A stretch of DNA of 13,359 nt from positions 1 through 13,359 of the forward strand of contig NZ_CAMLDP010000054.1 in NCBI RefSeq assembly GCF_946478925.1, written 5' to 3'. The notes under the pieces were generated by a model. The model was not told the DNA's origin. It saw nothing but the letters and a program-made list of their open reading frames with translations, and did not search any database. The stretch's first letter is position 1, and each line of letters begins with the position of its first letter. Positions 5,839 through 12,299 of the stretch are shown one piece after another. The position numbers were made by a program, and so were the translations under genes. Origin of the DNA: an uncultured Nitrososphaera sp. (GTDB lineage: Archaea > Thermoproteota > Nitrososphaeria > Nitrososphaerales > Nitrososphaeraceae).

Positions 5839-6596
5839 AGCGTGATCACCATCGCCGCCGTCGACGAAAAGACGATGAGCGAGGCAAGCCTCGAAACTTC
5901 ATTGGAGGCGCCCAGCACGTCGCCGGAAATTCCACCAAAGCTCCTCTTTGCGGCGTGCCTCATCAGCGCCCCGAGTGCGACAGAGACTCCAAGGGCGGCC
6001 ATGCCGGCATAGCCGGCGCAAAACCACACGATTGGGAGCATTATCGCAGTAGCGGCAAGCATCTTTTTTCCGTCCTTCATGGCCGCGGTAAAGGGCGAGC
6101 TGAACCCCTCCCACGCCGACGTGCCCCGGTATGTCAGAAGGACCATGATGTATTTTGCAATCACCTCGGCGGCGACGATGCTCGTCAGGATCTTTGTGCC
6201 AGAAAATCCCGTGTTGAACACGATTATCATGCCGGCAAAGTACATGACAAGGGCCGCGACGCCTGCCGAGCCGACGGCAGGGTCCATCATCGCCTTGCGC
6301 TTCTTTTCCTTGTCGCCCTTGGCCATCAGGCCATCCGCATAGTCTGCAAGCGCGTCGGTGTGGTGCACGCCTGTCAGTATCACCAGCGCCCCTGCGACCA
6401 GCAGGCCGACAAGGAGCGGGGGCAGAAACGGCGATATTCCAAGGGCCATGCCGCCGGCGATGGCGCCGACTACGGCGCCGGCCACCGGGAACAGGTACAT
6501 GTTCTTGGCGATGTAGTGTATGTCGTGTTCGCCCTTACCGACCGGGATTATGGTCAGAAACGCCAGCACAGACTGAATGGGCTTAAGGGAGGCCAA
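5835..6596 (-). CDS. cobS: Adenosylcobinamide-GDP ribazoletransferase (CobS)
   Basis: CobS, an integral membrane enzyme, joins AdoCbi-GDP with the lower-ligand alpha-ribazole (phosphate) to form the cobalamin nucleotide loop. The product is 253 residues with several hydrophobic segments, the N-terminal FLTIIPVG motif, and the acidic active-site stretch GVHHTDALADYADGLMA, with GDKEKKRKAMMDPAVG after it. This is the CDP-alcohol-transferase-like D/D pattern of the family. I place the start at TTG 6596. GGAGG lies 7 nt upstream (6604-6608), and this start brings FLTIIPVG to the usual position near residue 13 and leaves only a 14-bp overlap with cbiB. A longer reading to TTG 6656 would add a Cys/Arg-rich extension unlike the family. 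Translationally coupled to both neighbours. Confidence 0.9.
   Translation of the reverse strand: MASLKPIQSVLAFLTIIPVGKGEHDIHYIAKNMYLFPVAGAVVGAIAGGMALGISPFLPPLLVGLLVAGALVILTGVHHTDALADYADGLMAKGDKEKKRKAMMDPAVGSAGVAALVMYFAGMIIVFNTGFSGTKILTSIVAAEVIAKYIMVLLTYRGTSAWEGFSSPFTAAMKDGKKMLAATAIMLPIVWFCAGYAGMAALGVSVALGALMRHAAKRSFGGISGDVLGASNEVSRLASLIVFSSTAAMVITL
5845..5850 (-). promoter_or_regulatory. Ribosome binding site fixing the TTG start of cobY
   Basis: Minus strand reads GGTGAT (GGTGATCA with the next bases), a match to the archaeal anti-Shine-Dalgarno sequence, with a 6-nt gap to the TTG at 5838. It lies inside the end of cobS. Confidence 0.55.
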
Positions 6597-7557
6597 GCAA
6601 AAGCCTCCACCAGCCGGCCAGATATAAAACCGACACCGCCGGCACGCAAAACGCAAGGAAGAACAAGAGCGTGGTGAGTTTCATCATCGAGATCGCCTTT
6701 CTGCACTTTTCAAGGGTGGCCTGCTCCTGGCTGTCGCCAAGCGAGTAGTGGCCTATCTTCTCAAGCCGTATCCGGAGGGCGCCGGCCATCGTGGCCATGG
6801 GGTAGCCTGCGTTTGGCGAGAACGTCTTGGCGTGGTCGCGCTGTAGAATCCCCAGCGAGTTCTTCCAGTCGGCGCCAAGCATCCTTGCTGAAACAACCAT
6901 CAGAAAAGCGGTTATTCGAGCTGGCACATAGTTGGCAAGGGTGTCAAGCCGCGCCGACATCCAGCCAATGTCCCTGTAATAGTCGTCCTTGTATGCGACC
7001 ATCGAATCAAGCGTGTTTATCGTTCTGTACGCAAAGGCGCCGGCCGGCCCAAGAAGCGAATAGTAGAACACCGGCCCCGTGATGCCGTCGACTGTGCTTT
7101 CGCTGACGCATTCTATTGTCGCTGAAAGCACGTGCTGCTCGTCAAGGTCCTCTGTCGGCCGGCGCACTATCATCGACAGGTTCTGCCTTGCGCCGGGCAG
7201 GTCGCCGTTTTCAAGGCAGGCCATTATTGCCCGGGCGTGCCTGTCCATCCCGCGCACGGCAACCGTGACTTTGAGGATTACCGCGGAAAATATCGCCAGT
7301 GCGACTGCGCCTGCAATATACAGGCTTGCCATTGCGCCAAGGTGCACTCCGGCGCCGACAAGCGCCACGAGCAGTATCGCAAAAGCGATGCCTTTGGCCC
7401 GCTCTTTTGCCCTTGACTCTGCCTTGAGCCGCGGGACGAAATAGCCGATGAGCCGGCCAAGCCATGCCACTGGGTGGTAGCGGTTTGGCGGGTCGCCTGC
7501 GACAACGTCAAGGCCAAGGCCGCCGGCAAGACCTGCAATAATGAGAGTAATCAGCAT
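6583..7557 (-). CDS. cbiB: Adenosylcobinamide-phosphate synthase (CbiB)
   Basis: CbiB (called CobD in the aerobic-pathway nomenclature) attaches aminopropanol phosphate, made by the CobD decarboxylase upstream, to adenosylcobyric acid, giving adenosylcobinamide phosphate. The 324-residue membrane protein shows the family signature GDPPNRYHPVAWLG (21-34), several hydrophobic helices, and the conserved stretch DSMVAYKDDYYRDIGW followed by SARLDTLANYVPARI. The start is ATG 7557, whose first base is shared with the cbiP stop codon (TGATG). An in-frame extension further upstream is a Lys/Arg-rich artefact overlapping cbiP. The stop codon lies inside cobS. The length is normal and there are no missing signatures. 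Confidence 0.93.
   Translation of the reverse strand: MLITLIIAGLAGGLGLDVVAGDPPNRYHPVAWLGRLIGYFVPRLKAESRAKERAKGIAFAILLVALVGAGVHLGAMASLYIAGAVALAIFSAVILKVTVAVRGMDRHARAIMACLENGDLPGARQNLSMIVRRPTEDLDEQHVLSATIECVSESTVDGITGPVFYYSLLGPAGAFAYRTINTLDSMVAYKDDYYRDIGWMSARLDTLANYVPARITAFLMVVSARMLGADWKNSLGILQRDHAKTFSPNAGYPMATMAGALRIRLEKIGHYSLGDSQEQATLEKCRKAISMMKLTTLLFFLAFCVPAVSVLYLAGWWRLLLGLP
6604..6608 (-). promoter_or_regulatory. Ribosome binding site fixing the TTG start of cobS
   Basis: Minus strand GGAGG (within GGTGGAGG) inside the end of cbiB, 7 nt before the TTG at 6596. It is the main reason for choosing this start over the upstream TTG. Confidence 0.5.
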
Positions 7558-8408
7558 CAGACGCCCACTATCCAGTCCAGCCTCTTTACGTCCACGCTGT
7601 CTTTTATTACCTTTGCAAGTATGTCTATCTGCCAGTCCCACGCGTCCTGTGGCAGGTCATCCCTTGTTGCGCCGCCGCCCACAAGCGAGTCTTCCTCGGG
7701 CAGGTCAAGGTCGATTTTCGGTATGACTCCAAGGATGCGCTTTCCAGTCAGCCTCTGCGTCTCTTTTATCGCCGGCTCCAAGAGCGACTTGTCGCCCCTG
7801 AACTTGTTTATCAGAAACCCCTTGACAAGCGCCCTGTGCTTTGTCTTTAAAAGCTGGAGCGTCCCGACCATGCTGGCAAAGCACCCGCCCCGCTCAATGT
7901 CTGCCACGATCACAACGGGCGCGCCTACCTTTTCTGCAAGGAGCATGTTTGCAATGTCGTATTTGGCGATGTTTATCTCCGCCGGCGAGCCGGCTCCTTC
8001 GATGATTATCAAATCGTTTTCCCGCCGCAGCCCGTCAAGCGCCTTTAGTACAAGAGGCAGGCCGTGCTCCAGCGCGAATTTCTCGTAATAGTCGCGGGCG
8101 TGCATCTCAGAGTAGAACCTGCCGTTTATCATGACCTCGCTGCGATAGTCGCCAAGCGGCTTTAGCAGGATTGGGTTCATCCGGGAGTCCGGCTGCTTTT
8201 TTGCGGCGACTGCCTGCACCGCCTGCGCCTGCGCCATTTTTGAGCCGTCTTTCGTCAGGTACAGCTTGGACGACATGTTCTGCGACTTGAAGGGCGCCAC
8301 CCTGTAGCCCCTGTCGGCGTACAGCCTGCACAGACCCGCCACGAGCGTGCTCTTGCCTGCTCCAGACGACGTGCCCTGAACCATCAAAAGTTTTGCGCGT
8401 CTAGCCAC
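7557..8408 (-). CDS. cbiP: Cobyric acid synthase, synthetase domain only (CbiP/CobQ lacking GATase domain)
   Basis: CbiP amidates the b, d, e and g side chains of adenosylcobyrinic a,c-diamide using ATP and ammonia, which normally comes from glutamine. The dethiobiotin-synthetase-like ATPase domain is intact: P-loop GTSSGAGKS (12-20), SQNMSS (42-47), the substrate-site EGAGSPAEIN (137-146), DIERGG (170-175) and GVIPKIDLDLPEEDS (227-241). The family is normally close to 500 residues, with a C-terminal type-3 glutamine amidotransferase domain carrying a catalytic Cys. This protein ends at 283 residues after a short helical tail. The next gene begins on its stop codon, so no separated amidotransferase piece follows. 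The start is a GTG that overlaps cobD by 8 bp and puts the P-loop at its usual position. Family call is strong; the truncation is real in this sequence. Confidence 0.9.
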   Translation of the reverse strand: MARRAKLLMVQGTSSGAGKSTLVAGLCRLYADRGYRVAPFKSQNMSSKLYLTKDGSKMAQAQAVQAVAAKKQPDSRMNPILLKPLGDYRSEVMINGRFYSEMHARDYYEKFALEHGLPLVLKALDGLRRENDLIIIEGAGSPAEINIAKYDIANMLLAEKVGAPVVIVADIERGGCFASMVGTLQLLKTKHRALVKGFLINKFRGDKSLLEPAIKETQRLTGKRILGVIPKIDLDLPEEDSLVGGGATRDDLPQDAWDWQIDILAKVIKDSVDVKRLDWIVGV

Positions 8409-9462
8409 CTGATACCATTGCCTCCAGCGCCTTTACAAGCGCAACGTTTTCTTTGTGCGTCTTTATCGCGACGCGGATGTGCCTGTCTCTCATCCCGGTG
8501 AAGGTGCTGCAGTCGCGCACAAGCACCCCCGTCTTTTTCAAGAGCCGGTCGCGAAATTCAGTAGAGTCGCCCTTTATCTGTACGAGAAAATAGTTTGCGT
8601 CGGACTTTATCGGCAAAAACCCTGCTTTTCTTATCCTGTCGTGGAGGAACCTGCGCTCCCTTGCCACCAACGCCCTTGCCCTTGCGATATGGCCCCTGTC
8701 TGCAAGCGCCGCTATCCCTGCCGCCTGCGCAAGCCCGTTGACGTTCCACGGCGTTTTCCTTGCCTGCATCTCTTTTGCAAGCGCGGGGCTGGAGATGCTA
8801 TAGCCGAGCCGCAGGCCGGCCATGCCAAACGACTTGGTCAGCGACCTCAATACCACGAGGTTTTCGTGCTTGCGCACCATGTCCGCCAGCGTGTTTTCCT
8901 TTGGTTTGTCGACAAGCTCGATAAAGCACTCGTCAAGCAAGATCCTTGTTGTGGATGGGTCCACTCCATCAACCACCTTTCTCACCGCGTCGGTCGCAAG
9001 CAGGCCGGTCGGGTTGTTCGGGTTGCAAAGAAAGACCGCATCCGCGCCCCTGGCGCTTTTAGTGACCGCCTCTGCGTCAAGCGCAAAATCCGCAGACAGC
9101 GGAACGAACGTCACCTCCGCGCCCGCCTTTTCAGACGCAAGCTCGTACTCGCAGAACGTGGGCGCCGGGATGACCACGCGCTTTCCCGCAAACGCCTGCG
9201 CAAACCAGTAGATTATCTCTGCCGCGCCGTTGCCCACCGTTATGTGGCCTGTGTCAAAACCAAGACGCCGCGAAAGTCCCTTTTTGAGGTCAAGGCACTC
9301 TGGATCGGGGTATACAGGAGCAAGGCGGCCCGCCTGCCTCTCGATGACTCTTACCGCCTTCTTTGGCGCGCCAAGCGGGTTGACGTTTGAGCTAAAGTCT
9401 ACCCTGACCTTTTTGTGGTCCACCGAGTAGATGCCGCCGTGAGAGCAGGCGCCGGTTGTCAT
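8401..9462 (-). CDS. cobD: Threonine-phosphate decarboxylase, PLP enzyme (CobD)
   Basis: CobD is a fold-type I PLP enzyme that decarboxylates L-threonine O-3-phosphate to (R)-1-amino-2-propanol phosphate, the linker used by CbiB. The 353-residue protein has the CobD-like N-terminus HGGIYSV (8-14) and DFSSNVNPLG (22-31), NPNNPTG (147-153), the cofactor Asp177 in LLDECF, and the Schiff-base Lys210 in SLTKSFGMAGLR. It resembles histidinol-phosphate aminotransferase, but the N-terminal motif and the cobalamin cluster argue for CobD. I start at ATG 9462: a TATA box lies 26 nt upstream. An upstream in-frame start at 9537 would add 25 residues translated from the promoter itself. First gene of the five-gene cluster; it overlaps cbiP by 8 bp. 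Confidence 0.88.
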   Translation of the reverse strand: MTTGACSHGGIYSVDHKKVRVDFSSNVNPLGAPKKAVRVIERQAGRLAPVYPDPECLDLKKGLSRRLGFDTGHITVGNGAAEIIYWFAQAFAGKRVVIPAPTFCEYELASEKAGAEVTFVPLSADFALDAEAVTKSARGADAVFLCNPNNPTGLLATDAVRKVVDGVDPSTTRILLDECFIELVDKPKENTLADMVRKHENLVVLRSLTKSFGMAGLRLGYSISSPALAKEMQARKTPWNVNGLAQAAGIAALADRGHIARARALVARERRFLHDRIRKAGFLPIKSDANYFLVQIKGDSTEFRDRLLKKTGVLVRDCSTFTGMRDRHIRVAIKTHKENVALVKALEAMVSGG

Positions 9463-9554
9463 CAATGTTCTTGTATTGTTCTCTGTATTTAGAATGTGCG
9501 CCTCTCCGTTTGGAATAACGATTATTAGCTGCGACACATCTCAAACGCCCGTAT
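9463..9554. promoter_or_regulatory. Divergent promoter region between cobD and asd
   Basis: This 92-bp region separates two leaderless-looking starts. On the minus strand TCTAAATACA (9484-9493) is centred 26 nt before the cobD ATG. On the plus strand ATTATTAG (9521-9528) is centred about 30 nt before the asd ATG. There is no room for a structured 5' leader on either transcript, so a cobalamin riboswitch can be excluded if these starts are right. Confidence 0.5.
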
Positions 9555-10631
9555 ATGCTCAAGGTAGCAGTGATAGGCGCCACCGGCGCCGTGGGCCAGG
9601 AATTCGTCGTGGCCCTGCACAAGCACAAATGGTTCCAGCTTACGCAGGTGGCAGCTTCTGAAAGGTCGGCAGGCAAGAAATACGTCGACGCCCTCCGTGA
9701 CCCAAGCTCGGGGATACTGAGGTGGCACAACCGCGAGGAAGTACCCGAGTACGTCAAGGACATGGTGGTCAGCAAGGTCGACGACATCAAGCCGGAGAAC
9801 TTTGACCTCATATTCACCGCGCTAGAGTCTGACGACGCGATGGTAATCGAGCCTAGGTTTGCCAAGACCACGCCGGTCATAAGCACCGCCGCGGCATTCC
9901 GCTACGAGTCGGACGTACCGATACTCATCCCGGGCGTAAACGACGACCAGGCCGGCCTGTTGAAGGCTCAGAGCAAGAATAGGGACTGGAAGGGGTTCGT
10001 CGCTCCGCTGCCAAACTGCACGACCACCGGCCTTGCAATCACGTTAAAGCCGGTCCTTGACAAATTCGGCATAAACAAGGTGATAATGACCTCGATGCAG
10101 GCGCTTTCCGGCGCAGGCAGGTCGCCGGGCGTAATCGCATTGGACATCACCGACAACGTCATCCCGTACATACCAAAGGAGGAGGAAAAGGTGCAGAGAG
10201 AGGCGAAAAAGATCCTCGGCAAGTTCGCCAAGAACGCAATCACGCCGGCGGATTTCCGCGTCAGCTGCACGTGCACCCGTGTACCGGTCCTTGACGGCCA
10301 CACTGAAACGGTCTTTGTCGAGACGGCCGAGGCGGCAGAGCCGGAAGACGTGAAAAAGGAGATGCTAAAGTTCTCAAAGAACGTGTCGATAGGCAAGCTC
10401 CCGTCCGCGCCAAAGGAGTACATCGTGGTCCACGATGACCCGACCAGGCCGCAGCCGAGAATTGACCGCGAGCTCAACGACGGCATGACGACGGCAGTCG
10501 GCAGGCTCCGCAAGGATACGGCCTTTGACAACGGGATAAAGTATGTCTTGCTGTCTCACAACGAAAAGATGGGTTCTGCCAGGGGCGCCGTCCTGCTTGC
10601 AGAGCTGCTGAAAGACAAGCAGATCCTCTAG
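9555..10631 (+). CDS. asd: Aspartate-semialdehyde dehydrogenase family protein (archaeal type)
   Basis: A 358-residue NADP-dependent acyl-phosphate/acyl-CoA reductase family protein. The Rossmann loop GATGAVGQ (8-15) is at the N-terminus, the catalytic Cys155 is in APLPNCTTTGL, and the conserved SGAGRSPG (185-192) and the catalytic His249 in VPVLDGHTE are present. The usual role is reduction of L-aspartyl phosphate to aspartate semialdehyde for threonine, methionine and lysine. In Sulfolobales the malonyl-CoA/succinyl-CoA reductase of the 3-hydroxypropionate/4-hydroxybutyrate CO2-fixation cycle belongs to the same family and has a similar length. Thaumarchaeota use a variant of that cycle, so substrate assignment from sequence alone is not secure. 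ATG 9555 is 30 nt from a TATA-like box. A T-run follows the stop codon. Flanking genes give no clue. Confidence 0.88.
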   Translation: MLKVAVIGATGAVGQEFVVALHKHKWFQLTQVAASERSAGKKYVDALRDPSSGILRWHNREEVPEYVKDMVVSKVDDIKPENFDLIFTALESDDAMVIEPRFAKTTPVISTAAAFRYESDVPILIPGVNDDQAGLLKAQSKNRDWKGFVAPLPNCTTTGLAITLKPVLDKFGINKVIMTSMQALSGAGRSPGVIALDITDNVIPYIPKEEEKVQREAKKILGKFAKNAITPADFRVSCTCTRVPVLDGHTETVFVETAEAAEPEDVKKEMLKFSKNVSIGKLPSAPKEYIVVHDDPTRPQPRIDRELNDGMTTAVGRLRKDTAFDNGIKYVLLSHNEKMGSARGAVLLAELLKDKQIL

Positions 10632-10632
10632 G

Positions 10633-10645
10633 CTTTTTTTATTAT
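10633..10645 (+). terminator. T-rich terminator of asd
   Basis: A run of seven T residues followed by more A/T directly after the asd stop codon (cttttttt then attatt) matches an archaeal U-rich terminator. Confidence 0.6.
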
Positions 10646-10873
10646 TAATGATGGCGCATGCGCCGGTCGCCGGGTTGCACTGGCACATTGCCCTTTTGTG
10701 GCTACTGTTGCATTTTCCCGGTAGGCGGGGAACTTAAATTACCGCCAGCCAGCAATAATTCACCGACGCCTTTTCATAACTTGAAAGCTTGTAAAATATT
10801 GAATTAAAGCACCGTTTGGGGCCATATTATACGTTTATTAACACCCAGTCTCTTAAGTTATGCTCGGCTTTCC
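10646..10873 (+). other. Non-coding gap with a palindrome and several TATA-like elements
   Basis: No convincing gene lies between the asd terminator and the Lrp gene. The gap holds a perfect 12-bp palindrome, GGCGCATGCGCC (10653-10664), which could be a protein site or a small hairpin. An orphan TATA-like TTAAATTA lies at 10734-10741, and the region is AT-rich from about 10770. TATTATAC (10825-10832) and TTTATTA (10834-10840) lie 35-50 nt before the Lrp ATG and are the likely promoter of that gene. The TTAAATTA element would start a transcript near 10765-10770 with no open frame immediately downstream, so a longer regulator leader or a small RNA is possible. Confidence 0.45.
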
Positions 10874-11338
10874 ATGGGGAAAATAGACGATCTCGACGTC
10901 AAAATTTTAAGCGAACTAGCCAAGGATGCCAGCATTTCTGTGCCCAAGCTATCCAAAAAAATCAACATCAACTCGTCCGTCGTGTACAGCAGGATAAAGC
11001 GTCTTGTGAAAAAGGGTCTCATCAAGAAATTCACGATTGTGATAAACGACGAGGCGCTCGGCTTTAACGTAAAGGCGCTGACGGGCATCAACATGGATTC
11101 AAAGCTGCGCGACAACGTCCTCAACGAGCTCTTCAAGATCCCGGAGGTGCGCGAGGTCTCTGAAGTGACGGGCAGGTTTGATATCCTTGTCACCATGAAC
11201 GCCCACTCTCTTGACGAGATGCACCAGCTGATCTCGGAAAAGATAGGCAGAGTCGAAGGAGTACAAAAGACCGAGACATTCATCGAGATGCGCAAGACGG
11301 TCAGGGAGCTTGCGTACCCGTCCTCGATAGAAAAGTAG
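10874..11338 (+). CDS. Lrp/AsnC-family transcriptional regulator
   Basis: A 154-residue feast/famine regulator. Residues 4-50 form the winged helix-turn-helix (LDVKILSELAKDASISV...SVVYSRIKRLVKKGLI), and the C-terminal half is the RAM ligand-binding and oligomerisation domain, with the usual G-x2-D turn at G100-R-F-D103 and the final IEMR strand. Such proteins bind DNA as dimers or octamers and often respond to amino acids. The ATG at 10874 follows an AT-rich promoter region. The long upstream gap with a palindrome would suit autoregulation, which is common in the family, but no operator is proven. The heme O synthase gene begins 64 bp downstream on the same strand behind its own TATA-like sequence. 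Effector and targets cannot be read from the sequence. Confidence 0.93.
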   Translation: MGKIDDLDVKILSELAKDASISVPKLSKKININSSVVYSRIKRLVKKGLIKKFTIVINDEALGFNVKALTGINMDSKLRDNVLNELFKIPEVREVSEVTGRFDILVTMNAHSLDEMHQLISEKIGRVEGVQKTETFIEMRKTVRELAYPSSIEK

Positions 11339-11341
11339 CAG

Positions 11342-11360
11342 TTTTTAAGCTATAAATAAC
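11342..11360 (+). promoter_or_regulatory. T-run and TATA box between the Lrp gene and ctaB
   Basis: The sequence GTTTTTAAGC followed by TATAAATAAC combines a short T-run, possibly the Lrp terminator, with a strong TATA box at 11351-11358. The predicted transcription start is near 11380, downstream of the first possible ctaB start codon at 11367, so a later start codon is probably used. Confidence 0.5.
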
Positions 11361-11402
11361 TAGAATGTGCCCTGTAGGTCGGATCTCGATCGCTTGGACA
11401 CT

Positions 11403-12299
11403 GTGAGGCAGGTCTCCGTAGGAAACAAGATCAAGGACTACTATGAAGTCACCAAGCCCAAGATCTGGTATCTTCTCGTTTTCACTACCTTTGGCGCGGC
11501 CCTCACGGCGTCGTTCTACTTTCACATGCCACTATCGCTCTCGACGTGGGTCCTGCTCATTGGAGGCGTGACCGCCGGCTCGGCCGCGGCAGAAACCCTG
11601 ACAGGGTACATCGACCGCGACATTGACGCCATGATGGACAGGACGAAGGACCGGCCCATCCCGTCGGGTAGGATATCCCCGAAAAACGCCCTTGCATTTG
11701 GGCTGATACTGACTGCGATATCCCTTGTCATGTCATGGTTTGTCAACATCTGGGCGTTTGGGCTCATGGCCTTTGGGCTCTTTGACAACGTCATAGTCTA
11801 CAGCAAGTGGCTCAAGAGGCGCAGCCAGTCAAACATCATACTGGGCGGGTTTTCGGGAGGCGCGCCGGCGCTCATTGGCTACGTGGCGGTGACGACGCAG
11901 AACCTGGAGATAGGGCTCGTGATGGCCGGCCTCGTGTTCCTGTGGATACCCACCCACATCTGGAGCCTTGCGCTGCACATAAAGAAGGACTATACCAAGG
12001 CAAGCGTTCCGATGCTCCCCGTGGTGTCGAGCGAAAAGAGCTCGGTCCGCGTCATTGCCGGGACGACTGTCATGATGGTGGTGTTCAGCCTCGTGCCGTT
12101 CTTTTTTGGCGAGTTTGGGCTCATCTACCTTGCGACCGCGGGGGTGTTTGGCGCGGTGATGCTTGCGCTTTCAATGTGGCTACTTGTCAAACCCACCGAA
12201 AAAGCCTCATGGACAGTCTTTAAATTCTCTAGTCCGTACCTGACGGCGCTCTTTATTGCGTTCATGGTGGACGCCTATTACTTCAAGCCGCCTGCCTAG
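11403..12299 (+). CDS. ctaB: Protoheme IX farnesyltransferase (heme O synthase, CtaB/CyoE type)
   Basis: A UbiA-superfamily membrane prenyltransferase that converts heme B to heme O, the precursor of heme A/O used in terminal oxidases. From GTG 11403 it has 298 residues and about eight or nine hydrophobic helices. Family signatures are the Asp-rich motif YIDRDIDAMMDRTKDRP (69-85) and the second acidic region HIWSLALHIKKDY followed by TKASVPMLPVV, typical of CtaB. The Asn that usually sits four residues before the first Asp (N-x3-D-x3-D) is Thr67 here. The frame is open from GTG 11367 (310 residues), and TTG 11394 is another option; I prefer 11403 because the TATA box at 11351-11358 puts the transcript start near 11380. 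The 3' end overlaps the convergent nep1 by 17 bp. Another UbiA member is possible but less likely. Confidence 0.88.
   Translation: MRQVSVGNKIKDYYEVTKPKIWYLLVFTTFGAALTASFYFHMPLSLSTWVLLIGGVTAGSAAAETLTGYIDRDIDAMMDRTKDRPIPSGRISPKNALAFGLILTAISLVMSWFVNIWAFGLMAFGLFDNVIVYSKWLKRRSQSNIILGGFSGGAPALIGYVAVTTQNLEIGLVMAGLVFLWIPTHIWSLALHIKKDYTKASVPMLPVVSSEKSSVRVIAGTTVMMVVFSLVPFFFGEFGLIYLATAGVFGAVMLALSMWLLVKPTEKASWTVFKFSSPYLTALFIAFMVDAYYFKPPA

Noticed and set aside
5814..6677. Long open frame on the + strand (about 287 codons) opposite cobS
   Set aside because: It is a third-position shadow of cobS: Arg/His/Gln-rich, no recognisable motif, and the opposite strand encodes a clear CobS.
7557..7641. Upstream extension of CbiB by 28 residues
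   Set aside because: Lys/Arg-rich sequence that overlaps the end of cbiP; the ATG at 7557 gives the normal CbiB N-terminus.
8455..9390. Long open frame on the + strand (about 311 codons) opposite cobD
   Set aside because: Composition is extremely Arg/Val/Cys-rich with no domain, while the minus strand carries all PLP-enzyme signatures.
8401..9462. cobD as histidinol-phosphate aminotransferase (hisC)
   Set aside because: Same fold, but the HGGIY and DFSSNVNPLG N-terminus and position at the head of a cobalamin operon favour CobD.
9463..9537. A 25-residue N-terminal extension of CobD
   Set aside because: It would be translated from the TATA box region itself, and residues before HGGIY are not part of the family core.
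9463..9560. Cobalamin riboswitch upstream of the cobalamin genes
   Set aside because: The gap to asd is only 92 bp, the TATA box lies 26 nt from the ATG, and no B12-box-like conserved segment is visible.
9968..10531. Open frame of 187 codons on the - strand opposite asd
   Set aside because: Ser-rich antisense shadow of a well-conserved dehydrogenase, with no promoter or ribosome binding site.
10648..10737. A 29-codon frame with a hydrophobic stretch after the asd terminator
   Set aside because: It starts within 3 bp of the T-run, has no promoter at usable spacing and no ribosome binding site, and its beginning is the GC palindrome; chance is more likely.
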